64,000 bases of DNA from Saprospiraceae bacterium (GTDB taxonomy: Bacteria > Bacteroidota > Bacteroidia > Chitinophagales > Saprospiraceae): NCBI GenBank assembly GCA_016711125.1, contig JADJTQ010000006.1, positions 1 through 64,000 of the forward strand. Direction: 5' to 3'. The position numbers and the translations under genes are program-made. Positions 28,688-39,330 of the stretch are shown one piece after another. The notes under the pieces are model-generated. The model did no database searches and had not been told where the DNA came from. It saw only the letters and a list, made by a program, of their open reading frames with translations. Positions within the stretch are counted from its first letter, which is position 1. Each line of letters starts with the position of its first letter.

Positions 28688-29473
28688 TTCTTTATAACAT
28701 TGTACGTTCAAGGTAGGTAATAAAGTAGTAAATTCAGGGTTTTTAGCCCGTTTTAGAATTGTAACGCTTTGATAAGTCAGAAGCCCGCAATCGCTGCATC
28801 GCATTTACCAAGCGTTGTGCGGAATACTGAAAGCCAACACTGAAAAAACCAAAGGCCTATCCACGTATTTATTGCGAAGAACCACTTTTTTTTCCACAAA
28901 ACAGACAGGTCAACCCCATCAGAAAAAAGGTAAAATGATGATTGTGAAAAGGCGAAAGAAACAAAGATGAAATTCTAAAAGACATTAGACTAACTACTGA
29001 AAAAGAAATCGACTTGGTATCGCGCGAGGAAGGCCTGCTGTGCATATGTGCATATCAATAATGGAAGGAAGTTCATGAATTTCGAGATCATCTGGGAATA
29101 AGCATTCAAGTTCGTTCAATTCATGTAGATATAAGAGTAGGAAAAGCCTTACTCGATAGGTAGTACCGATTTCCGCAACCTTTTCCATGTTTAAATTTGA
29201 AGTGTCGGTTACCAATTCGAGAAATTGCAGGGACTGGCTATCAATCTCGGGAACAAGTTGATCAAAATCTCCACGAATGACCAGGTTGTCATGACCAGTC
29301 AGATGATATAATCCTTGACCTCAAACTCTATATACAGCCTTCACGACAGAAGATACTGAGAGGATCCCAAACATTCCCCCTTCAACAATCATCCATTTTT
29401 AATTTGGCAGTAAGCAACGAAGTTCTAAATTTGACCTTTTTTTGAAAATTCTTGAGATTCAAACTCACTTCCT
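28688..29473. other. intergenic region with a possible decayed gene
   Basis: Nearly 800 bases. On the minus strand about 29010-29330 reads GLYHLTGHDNLVIRGDFDQL then VTDTSNLNMEKVAEIGTTY, which looks coding but has no start in frame and a stop or shift near 29320. The remainder shows no gene. Could be a remnant of an accessory gene. Confidence 0.35.
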
Positions 29474-30723
29474 ATGTCCGTTTTTGTTCCGTTTAAAGCC
29501 ATTCGACCCAAGAGCGACCGGGTCAAAGCAGTAGCCAGCAGACCATATGATGTCTTAAATGCCAATGAAGCAGGGATGAAGCGGAAGGCAATCCAATTTC
29601 ATTTTATCATGTGACCAAACCAGAAATTGATTTTCCGGAAGATTTCGACCAGCATGCCCGTGAAATCTATGAAAAGGGGAAAGAGAATTTTGACAATCTG
29701 ATCCGTCAGGGCATTCTGCATCAGGATGATAAAGAGTGCTTTTACGTCTATCAATTGACGATGAATGGCCATGAGCAGGTCGGATTAGTGGGTTGTTGCG
29801 GCATTGATGATTATTTCAATAAAGTCATCAAAGTACACGAATTCACCCGCTCTGAAAAAGAGGAAGACCGGAAAAATCACATACTTTTAAGCAAGTTGCA
29901 TTACGAACCGGTGTTGTTTGCCTATCATAAAGTTAGTGCCATAGATGCCATAGTAGACAGTGTAGTGGGTCAACCAGCTATCTATGATTTTGTTGCTGAT
30001 GATGGTATCAGACACCAGATTTGGGTAATCGATCAGCCGGAAATTCTGGAGAAAATCACCACTACCTTTGCCAATGAGGTTTCATCCATTTATATTGCTG
30101 ATGGACATCATCGCACTGCAGCCAGCTCCTCGGTTGGCCTGGAATTGAGAAATACCCGGAATGGTCATCCATCTGATGGGGGAAGAGATAATTATTTTAT
30201 GGCGGTACTTTTTCCCGATAATCAACTAAAGATTTTGGATTACAACCGAGTGGTCAAAGATCTTAACGGACTTACTGAAGATGAGTTGATGATTCTATTG
30301 GCCAAAGACTTTCAGGTTGAGCCAAAGGAAAGCCAATATCGTCCTGAATCAGTTCATACTTTTGGCATGTACCTCAATCATCGATGGTGTAAGCTGACAG
30401 CTAAGTCCGGTACTTTTGACGAAACGGATCCCTTCGAGCAACTCGATGTCACCATTTTATCCAAAAATATATTAGAACCGCTTTTTAATATTATAGATCT
30501 CCGAAAAGACACCCGAATTGATTTTGTTGGTGGTATGAGAGGCCTTGGTGAGTTAGAAAAAAGGGTAGACAGTGGTGAAATGAAAATAGCTTTTTCGATG
30601 TTTCCGGTGAGTATGCAGCAATTATTCGATATATCAGATCATGATCTCATCATGCCACCAAAAGTGACCTGGTTTGAACCCAAATTGCGCAGCGGATTGT
30701 TGGTTCATAAAATAGATGAGTGA
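29474..30723 (+). CDS. DUF1015 family protein, one frame break
   Basis: About 416 residues. Start ATG at 29474 (MSVFVPFKAIRPKSDRVKAV, SRPYDVL) then a shift near 29590 into NPISFYHVTKPEIDFPED. DUF1015 hallmarks: F.PFKAIRP, RPYDVLN, IADGHHRTAASS near residue 200, and DYNRVVKDLNG near 255. Often next to serA/serC-type serine genes in Bacteroidota; none is visible here. The GHHRTA block suggests a phosphate- or kinase-like site; biochemical role not firmly known to me. Confidence 0.88.
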
Positions 30724-30889
30724 TGTTCTTGATGTTGGTTTGAAAGAAGATCTAACTTGAGAATCACTCACTAAAAGCAAATAGCAACTGTCAAAAATAG
30801 CTAGTGATTTTATCAGTAATGTTCATCCTTAGATCGAAAATCCCGACTCGCTAGATTTTCATTTTTTCGATAATTGAACCACCATCGCA

Positions 30890-31285
30890 TTACTTCCATA
30901 ACCTAATTTTACTAATAAAGTCAAAATGGTGGTCCCGTGTCATTAAAACGCTGCCAGTTTCAACCGTTATAGCTGCTATCCAAATGTCATTGGTGGGAAT
31001 GGGCTTCCCAATATTTCTCAATGTCAACGTAATTTCTGAAAATATCTCTGCTGTTTCTGAGGTGGTATGACGAACATTTACACCCGGCAACTTTAGGAAA
31101 GTTTGCAGGTTGGCCCGGTTCCATCCTTCTCGACTTCCCTTTTTGAATCCAAATAGTATTTCAGCCAAAACAAAAACCGGCACGATGACCGTGGTTGCAA
31201 TTTCAATTGCCTTCGTGACATCAGGGTCACCAAGGCACAATGCCGAATAGATGTTGGTATCAATAACTACACTTCTCATCTCCAT
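30890..31285 (-). CDS. vapC: PIN-domain toxin, VapC family
   Basis: 131 residues. PIN RNase fold with acidic residues in SVVIDTNIYSAL (D), FVLAEILFGF (E), TNDIWIAAI (D) and LMTRDHHFDFI (D). Endoribonuclease toxin that would cut tRNA or rRNA. Overlaps the antitoxin gene by 10 bases, the classic arrangement. Confidence 0.93.
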   Translation of the reverse strand: MEMRSVVIDTNIYSALCLGDPDVTKAIEIATTVIVPVFVLAEILFGFKKGSREGWNRANLQTFLKLPGVNVRHTTSETAEIFSEITLTLRNIGKPIPTNDIWIAAITVETGSVLMTRDHHFDFISKIRLWK

Positions 31286-31527
31286 AGATCCTCATCAATC
31301 TCTTTAAATGCAGAAAGGGACGATTCGAACTCGTCAAACTCAGGTTGTGACCAGCTTCCCATGACACATGATAGATCACGTTTTGGAGCAGGTTCTTCAT
31401 CCATATTTAGTGCCTGGTAAAGGAGTTTCTTGATAATCTTGTTTTGACTAAGACCCATGTCCTTCGAAAGTTGTTCAAGTTTGTCAGCCAGTTTGTCGTC
31501 CAGTTTATAAATGGTGATCGATTTCAT
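31276..31527 (-). CDS. ribbon-helix-helix antitoxin for VapC
   Basis: 83 residues. N-terminal RHH DNA-binding motif (SITIYKLDDKLADKLEQLSK, MGLSQNKIIKKLLYQAL) and an acidic C-terminal toxin-binding tail ending SLSAFKEIDEDLW. Probably represses its own promoter just upstream (31528-31600). Confidence 0.9.
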   Translation of the reverse strand: MKSITIYKLDDKLADKLEQLSKDMGLSQNKIIKKLLYQALNMDEEPAPKRDLSCVMGSWSQPEFDEFESSLSAFKEIDEDLWR

Positions 31528-31912
31528 GACATTGCTTTTAGGTAGAACAAAATTTTAAACTAAAATAGTTCAATTCTCTAACTAAATATAGATTCTATTT
31601 CGTTTTGAGAGGATATTGGTGTTTTAATCTCCTAGTTATCATGCAATTGAGGGTGATGATTATTCCCGTTGCAGGGTAGAGATGTTGATCTTAACGTACT
31701 AGTAATCAAGTAGGTGGATACGCTCTGTTCGCCACCTGTTTTCGCGAAGTTCAATCCGGTGAAGCCTCAGCCGATGACAAGGTATCGAGATGCCTGACGG
31801 AATTAGCTTGACTCGGTATCGTCATAAAAACCGATGCGAAAGCCAATACTCCTAATGCATGTATCTTTTTTTGTTCAAATTTGCCCTTTACTTTTTCACT
31901 CGATACAATCAT
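31528..31912. other. divergent promoter region
   Basis: 385 bases between the antitoxin and the helicase gene. AT-rich near the antitoxin, with a GAAC...GTTC-flanked block at 31545-31575 that could be the operator, and an AGGTGG...CCACCT hairpin at 31711-31736. No gene supported. Confidence 0.35.
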
Positions 31913-34900
31913 ATGGCATCTTCTTTTGGAAAAACCTGGTGGGGCGAACAATTTCTAAATTCCCTCTCCAATATTGACTATTCAAACCGCTTGCCAAGAG
32001 GAAGCAGTTATGCCCGCAAAGGAGCTGTAAGTCGAATCGATATCAATGAAAATCGGATCAAAGCTAAAGTAAAAGGTAGCCGGTCTCAGCCTTATAATGT
32101 GGACATTATATTACCACCTTTTTTTAATCCGGAGCGTGGAAAATTTATTAAGAAATTAACCGAGAAACCAACCATTATATCCAAGTTATTGAATAAAGAG
32201 CTCGATCCTGCTGTTTTAGAGATTGCCGAGCAGTGTGATCTTAAAGTCTTTCCCAAGCAATGGAGTGATTTCAAGATGCAGTGTAGTTGTCCGGACTGGG
32301 CCGTCCCTTGCAAACATCTGGCAGCGGTGATTTACAAGATATGTGCCGAGATTGACAATAATCCTTTTTTGATATTTGAATTACATAATCTGGATCTTCC
32401 CTTGGAAATGCAAAAACTTGGTATTCAGTTGGATAATGTGTCAACTGAAATTCCCACATTCAGGGATTTACATTTTTCGGGCAAAGGAAATAAACGGAAA
32501 AATGATAACCCTGAATCTGCCTATGATAAGCTGGAATATTCAAGCCTCACATCCATCGCAGATTCTCTGATTTCACTTTTAGAAAACAATCCTGCATTCT
32601 ATCAGGAGGGAGGCGACTTTAAAGACAAGTATGCGACCGCCCTCAATCGCATTGTCAAAAAAACGACAAAAGTAGTTGCTGGGAAAATTGATTTGCACGA
32701 CTTAATGAAAATTAATTCAAATCGTCGAGTCGAATTAAATCACTACAGTATAGTAAAAGTAAGCGTTGATCCAGATGCTAAAGTGAAATCGATGATGGAC
32801 GGTAAAGACGTCAACCTGCTCGATTTATTAGCTCAGCTTGGAGAGGTTGGCATTAACAGAAGAGCTGACTACCAACCATCTTGCGCTGCCTTGACTAGTG
32901 CCATGCATCTATCCCTGCATTTACTAGCAAACGGAGCCGTGGTGCCGCAGATCGTAAGATTGAAAAACAATAAATATACCATACGTTGGCTTCCGGCGAT
33001 GCTCAGTAGAGAAGTAAGGTCTCTGGTGGAAAAACTGGATGTCATGCTGCCACCCGATATTTTTGTATGGATGGAAGGCAGGACATCAAAAAAGATAGAA
33101 CTGGACACGGCATGTAATCTGCTATCATTATTGATTACAGAGCTTATGCATTCTCAGGAAACAAAGGAAGGAAATAATCTTTTTCAGGATCTATTTTTTG
33201 GGGACTTAAATTATGGTTTTACGAAACCAGGAGAAGGTGCCCTGGCAGGTGGCATTGTAGCCTGGATACAAAAATACTATCTGACGCAAGCCAGGTATAA
33301 TCCACAAATAGTGGTGGAAGAATTACAGAATAGTTCCTTTTTCCTTTCAATATACCTGTTAGATGCAGGGAAAGACAAAATCCCGATTGCACTCAAGGAT
33401 ATATTGAATGAACCCAGATATCAATCGGTCAAATATGAGGTGTTACAAGGTCTGACGCAGCTAAGCAAGTTTATCACAGGATTGGATGGCTATATAGACA
33501 GCGATGGGAGTGTGGATATTGTGATGGATAATGCCAATTTTACAAATTTTTTAATGAGCATCATTCCTGCCCTGAAATTACTTGATGTAGAAATATTGCT
33601 CCCTAAATCGTTGCAATATATTCTCAAACCAAAACCCACTATCCGGGTAAAGGCCAAGGCTAAGGGTGGCAAATCTTTCATAAGGCTTGATCAATTGCTG
33701 GATTTTGACTGGCAAATGGCATTGGGTGAACATGTGATGACACCACATGCTTTTAAAAAATTATTGAAAAAATCAGACGGTCTGATTAAGTACAAAAGCA
33801 ATTACATCTATGTAAATCCTGCCGAACTGGAGAAGATCTACAAACACTTCAATAGCACCAACGAACTAAGTGCTTTTCAGATACTGCGTTCTGCTTTAAG
33901 TGAAGAGTACATGGGTGCCAGAATCGAAATGAGTGCCCAGGTAAAGAAGATAATACGCGAACTCACTGAGTTTCAAGAGGTACCATTGCCCGGAGATCTG
34001 AGGGCAGTTTTACGGCCATATCAAAAACGTGGATACTCATGGATGTATCGCAATGCAAAGATTGGGTTTGGCTCCGTTATCGCCGATGACATGGGGTGGG
34101 GAAAACGGTGCAGGTGATCGCTGCTATTTTAAAATACAAGGAAGAAGGATGGCTTGCTCAATCGAAAGTGATGGTAGTAGCTCCCACTGGATTGTTGTCA
34201 AACTGGGAGAGCGAAATTGTCAAATTTGCCCCTTCTTTGAAATCAATAATTTATCATGGCACCACCAGGAAAATGGAAGCCATTAGCGACTTCGATGTGG
34301 TGATTACGAGTTATGGTACACTACGCAGCGATGTCATGGAACTGAAGAAAAAGTCGTGGTTTGCCCTGGTGATTGACGAAGCTCAAAACATAAAAAATAT
34401 TTCTACGGAACAAACTAAGGCGGTGAAAAGCATAAAGGCGGAAAACTTTATCGCGATGAGTGGTACTCAGTTGAAAACCGGCTCAGTGAGCTATGGAGTA
34501 TTATTGACTATAGTAATAGAGGTCTGCTGGGTGGCATCAAGGAATTTACCGAAAACTATGGAAATCCTATCGAGCGATATAACGATATGGAAGCGGCCGG
34601 TAAATTGAAAAAAGTGACCGCCCCATTTATGATGCGAAGATTAAAAACGGATAAATCAATCATTGCTGATCTGCCAGACAAAATTGAAGCGGATAGCTTT
34701 GCAGTGTTGACCGAAAAGCAAGCAGCCCTTTATCAAAGGACTCTGCAAAAGGCAATGGAAGACATCGAGGGGGTTGACACTTCCTCGCAAAAATCGCTAT
34801 TTGTGAGACAAGGTCTTGTGTTGCAAATGATCCTTGCATTGAAACAGATCTGCAATCACCCCACTCAATTTCTTAAAAACAATGACCTTGATGTATCGCT

Positions 34901-35423
34901 TAGTGGCAAGATGGCTCTATTGTTTGATAAGTTGGACAGCATTATAGACAGTGGCGAAAAAGTGTTATTATTTAGTCAATTTACGGAAATGGGCAATTTA
35001 CTCAAACACTTTATTACCAGCCGGTATGGGGAAGAACCCCTTTTCTACCACGGTGGGTGCAGTTTGAAGCAAAGGAAGAATATGGTAGATAGTTTTCAGA
35101 ACAATCGTGCCCATAAGATATTCATACTCTCCCTAAAGGCAGCTGGTACCGGTCTAAATCTTACCGCAGCAAACCATGTTATTCATTATGATTTGTGGTG
35201 GAATCCGGCGGTGGAGGCACAGGCTACGGATCGAGCCTACCGCATTGGGCAGTCGAAAAATGTTATGGTGCATCGCTTTATTACGAAAAACACTTTTGAA
35301 GAGCGCATCAACGAAATGATCCAAAGTATAAAGAAATTGGCAAATATGACCGTTTCAACAGGAGAAAATTGGGTAGGTAATTTGAGTAATAAGGAATTGA
35401 GAGAACTATTTACGGTGGCATAG
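31913..35423 (+). CDS. SWIM zinc-finger SNF2-family helicase, two frame breaks
   Basis: About 1170 residues in frames to 34117, 34096-34608 and 34587-35423. N-terminal SWIM zinc finger CSCPDWAVPCKHLAAV near residue 125, a long bacterial SNF2 N-terminal region, then the SNF2 ATPase: Walker A region IADDMGWGKTVQVIAAIL (A4 run at 34107 one base short), LVIDEAQNIKN (motif II), MSGTPVENRLSELW (C run short at 34470), and the helicase C-terminal domain with FSQFTEMGN, LKAAGTGLNLTAA, DLWWNPAVEAQATDRAYRIG. HepA/SNF2-like remodeller of RNA polymerase or DNA-protein complexes. Motif I has W where most have L. Confidence 0.93.
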
Positions 35424-35704
35424 TAATACATTATGAAAATGTCTTAATTATCAGGAAACTGGCAAAAAGGTTTTCCATTTGATCATTGTTGTATTCTTGG
35501 GTTGAAAATCCTTGGTTCTAGTCAGAGATGTTTTATCCAATTGCAGGTTGCGTCGTTGTGATCTGAATCGTAAAACTAAAATTATGCTTTTTACTTCTTG
35601 GAATTTCTCACTATTCAAACCATGATCGATTTTATTTTGTCAGATTATTTACGGTGTTATCATTATTTTTACCAGTGAGACCGTTTCAAAAAAAAACATA
35701 TAAA

Positions 35705-37764
35705 ATGATTTTAGTAAACCTCAGAGCATTATCCATAGGGATTTTATTACTTCTAAGTGGCGTATGTTTGCTTGCCCAGAAACCCTGGCAGGAAATCGTC
35801 AGTGTAGAGGATGTGTGCATTTCCTATCCTGATGCGATTCAATCTATGTTTCGTGCCATCAATTTGGACCTTAAAGGACTTGAAGAAGTAAAATCTGCTC
35901 ATGATCAGGGAAACCTGGTTAAAGCCTGTGAAAGCCTCTTGGTATATTATCGAAATGGGAATAATGCTTTGTTTCTTAGAAAGGAGTTACCCACTCAAAG
36001 CGATCAAACGGAGGCAGAAGCCGATACCACTCTGGAAAATGTATTTATCGTGCAGAATGTAAAAGCAAAAGTACCCTATGGTGACGATGGCCACCGGGAC
36101 TGGTACTATAAAGGGCCCAACAACGACAGGGAGTGGGCTTGGCTCTCTAATAGACACAGCCAGATCCTCCATGTATTGGAGATATATTTTGAAACTGGCA
36201 ACCCAAAATATGCCCAATATATTGATGGATTTTTACGAGATTTTATCATTAAAAGTATGCCTTATCCGGCGATGAAGAGTAGTACATCAGTATGGCGAGG
36301 TCTTGAAGTTGCTGCAGGGCCAAAGTCTGGTCTCGGATTTTCTATGAATTGTTGGATAGTGATTTCTTATCTCCGGCTACCCGACTTCTGATGTTGAGCA
36401 GCCTTCCGGATCATGCCCATTATAATCGAAATTTTCACGGAGGCAATAATTGGTTGACTATGGAAATCTCCGCACTGGCCACCATTGCTACTAATTTTCC
36501 TGAATACCGGGAGTCATCAGAGTGGTTGGAATATTCGATTGTGGCCATGGTCGAAAGTATGAAAGACCTGGTATATCCTGACGGAGTGCAAACCGAATTG
36601 ACTTCGCATTATCACAATGTCTCGCTATTTAATTTTGAGTTGTTTAAAGATATTTGTGATAATGCAAAGATAGAGTTGCCCGATTTTTATAACCAAACGA
36701 TTGAAGACATGTACCGGTATATTGCACATGCTATGCGGCCGGATGGTTTTCGTGCGCTCAATAATGATGGTGATCGGGGTAGTGACCGTGAACATATCCT
36801 GAGAGCTGCCGAAGTCTTTCATCAACCAGAGTGGCAGTATATTGCTACGAATGGAGAATCAGGGACAAGACCTCTCAATGGACCTTCTTATTTTTATCCT
36901 TGGGCGGGTCAGTTGATCTCTCGCAGTGGCTACGATACCGATGCCCATTGGTCATTTTTTGATCTCGGACCGTGGGGGAGTGGGCATCAACACAATGATA
37001 AATTGCATGTATCGATTGCTGCCTATGGTAGAGACTTACTTGTGGATGCTGGTCGGTTTGCATACACGGGAGAGACGGCCGAAAAATTCAGACCCTATGC
37101 TAAAAGCAGTGCCGGGCATAATTTAATTCTGATAGATGGAAAAGGTCAGGCTCCAGGTCCCACGCATGCCACTGAACCCATCAATGACCAAAATTGCATG
37201 ATAGCAGATGATTTTGACTTTGCCAGTCATTCAGTCAAGGATTTTAATGATGTAGAGGGTCAAGCTGAACATTTACGGTCATTATTTTATGTGAGGGGCG
37301 AGTTTTGGGTGGTTATAGATCGCATAATCACTGACCGGCCTAGACGAATTGATGGCTTGTGGCATTGGCATCCCAGCTGTGAGGTGCAAATGGATGGGAA
37401 AATCACTAAGACCAATAATGAGAGGGGTAATCTCATGATCATTCCTGTTAGTAACCAAAACTTTGAATTAGAATTGATAAAGGGACAGGAGCAACCGGAG
37501 ATGCAGGGATGGTATAGTCCGGAATACAATATTTATGAACCCAATATTGCAAGTCAATATAGTACTCACATCAATGAGAGTAGCACCTTTGTTTGGTTGC
37601 TTTTTCCATCGGAGGGCATCGCACCGAAGGTCACGGCTGAAATAACTGCCGAAAGTGACTCGGAAATACAGATCAAAGTGCAGGCTGAAAATCAAGCATG
37701 GAGTCTAAGTATTCCATTTTTAATCGGGCAGAATAATAGAGAACCTGTGCTTCGCACAAATTGA
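35705..37764 (+). CDS. heparinase II/III-like polysaccharide lyase, one frame break
   Basis: About 686 residues, exported (signal MILVNLRALSIGILLLLSGV, cleavage after LLAQ). N-terminal alpha/alpha toroid of the alginate-lyase type with NRHSQILHVLEIYFETG and HGGNNWLTMEISALATIA, then the Hepar_II_III beta-sandwich with WGSGHQHNDKLHVSIAAYGR near 440 (catalytic tyrosine/histidine region). Frames 35705-36391 and 36349-37764 join near 36318. Cleaves uronic-acid polysaccharides such as alginate, heparin-like or ulvan chains by elimination; which one cannot be told. First gene of the glycan locus, opposite in direction to the next ones. Confidence 0.88.
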
Positions 37765-37829
37765 TTGAAAAAGATTTCAATGCCGGACGATGATTTTTTC
37801 CCGAATCAGTCTCAATATTGAATTATTTC

Positions 37830-38111
37830 TCAAGAGGATTTTTTTCCTGCTTTTAATTTGGGAAGCCAAATTTCGTCGCGTTTATCCCGGTACAGTACCT
37901 GCGATCCTTTCCAGTCTTGATGTTGAGAACGGGGTAATAGTAATATTTCTTTATTTTCTGTCATTTGATTCATGCCGGCAAGAATGCCTTCCGGTGGGAA
38001 AGTTTCATCAAATAGACCCACACCAACCAATACCGGACATTGAATATTAGGAATAAAGTTGGCCACATCGTAGATATTTCCTTTGACCTTCCTTGGGTCA
38101 GTTGTGACCAC
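37830..38111 (-). pseudogene. C-terminal remnant of an acetyl-xylan-esterase-like alpha/beta hydrolase
   Basis: 93 residues reading DVANFIPNIQCPVLVGVGLF and DETFPPEGILAGMNQ, the last third of the AXE1/cephalosporin-C deacetylase fold (with the aspartate and, in PRSQHQ, the histidine of the triad). The N-terminal two thirds with the nucleophile serine are missing: the upstream sequence is the next gene's stop codon 15 bases away. Looks like a deletion remnant. Confidence 0.6.
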
Positions 38112-38126
38112 TAGATACTTGTTACC

Positions 38127-39164
38127 TCAATCAATCTGATATCCCAATTTAATCATCTTTTCTCCTACTCCGGGATAGATACGAAGGGCATTTTTATAGT
38201 AAATCTTTTCCAGCACTTCCCTTGGCAATGTTAAACCTTGGATCTCTGGTCCTCCAAAAAAACCACCATTGACTATTTCCGAAGTCTCTAATATTTTAAA
38301 AGCACGGAGATACTGTTGAGCACGCTCTGCTGTTACCGCATCGTCGCTCCAGCTACCTATATCGGTGCCAAATAAAATTCTATCTGACCACTCGATTATA
38401 AAAGCTCGTAAGTTATCGTGCGAGACCATGTAAAAATATTGGAAAGTTGCCGCTAAATCTAGATTTAAATTGGGAAAGGTAGCCAGCAGATAGCGCAAAT
38501 AATCAATCTGGGCATCCTGACAAATAAGCCAATTACTATGTGCCATGACCACTTTCAGATCAGGGTGTCTGGTGAGCACGGTATGCCAGGCTGTGATCTC
38601 CTTCCAATATTCGATTGGATCGGTAAGCCAATCCCCTCTATCATTCCAAGGTCCATTGGGATCGGCCACATGGATAGACGCACCAACCATTCCGATTCTT
38701 TCCATTTCGGCAAAGGTAGGTTCATGAGCCAGATCATCAACATATGGATATCCTTCCTCCTTATTTTTAAGGACTCGATACCAGGGACCAGACCAGATTT
38801 TATATCCCACAAACCCCTGGTCCATAAAGCCCTTAAGAGAGGAAGGTGAATGCATAAGCCCGTCATGCGCTGTATAGTCTGAAATAGCACATGACATACG
38901 GCCCTTGCCTGCTTTAAGCACCGTATCCAGATCGATGATGGGAGTATCTCCATCTCCCAGATTTATCCAGAATGCCAGATCGATTGCATGCTGATCCAGG
39001 AGTATGTTTCGCACATCAAAGTATCTGGAAATAGCCGGAATATCATTGGCTACATGAGTGTGAACATCGATTCTTGGGATGTCGCTAAATTCACTTTGAA
39101 ATTGAGCTTGCACCTTGGCTCCCAAAAGAGTCAGGAACAAAAAGAAAAGTCTTGCGGTCATCAT
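38127..39164 (-). CDS. exported amidohydrolase_2 family (TIM-barrel) protein
   Basis: About 346 residues from the ATG at 39164 (an upstream in-frame ATG at 39194 precedes the signal peptide MMTARLFFLFLTLLGAKVQA). Metal ligands: IDVHTHVAND (HxH), VVMAHSNWL (H), ILFGTDIGSW (D). Amidohydrolase_2 proteins include decarboxylases and lactonases of uronic or aromatic acids. In a glycan locus a sugar-acid lactonase or hydrolase is plausible (inference). Followed 15 bases later by the esterase remnant and preceded by the GH141-like gene on the same strand. Confidence 0.85.
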   Translation of the reverse strand: MMTARLFFLFLTLLGAKVQAQFQSEFSDIPRIDVHTHVANDIPAISRYFDVRNILLDQHAIDLAFWINLGDGDTPIIDLDTVLKAGKGRMSCAISDYTAHDGLMHSPSSLKGFMDQGFVGYKIWSGPWYRVLKNKEEGYPYVDDLAHEPTFAEMERIGMVGASIHVADPNGPWNDRGDWLTDPIEYWKEITAWHTVLTRHPDLKVVMAHSNWLICQDAQIDYLRYLLATFPNLNLDLAATFQYFYMVSHDNLRAFIIEWSDRILFGTDIGSWSDDAVTAERAQQYLRAFKILETSEIVNGGFFGGPEIQGLTLPREVLEKIYYKNALRIYPGVGEKMIKLGYQID

Positions 39165-39330
39165 ATTTATAAGTATTTCTGATATTCTCCTCAAAGTAAG
39201 AAATCAAATCCATGGTAAGGGTTCTACAATAAAGTATTAAGACAGTGATGTTGGAAACTTTCAAAGAGTTTTTTGGATCATGGAAAAATACCGCTCCCGT
39301 TGTCTGGCAAATCACTTTTTTTTCCAGTAT

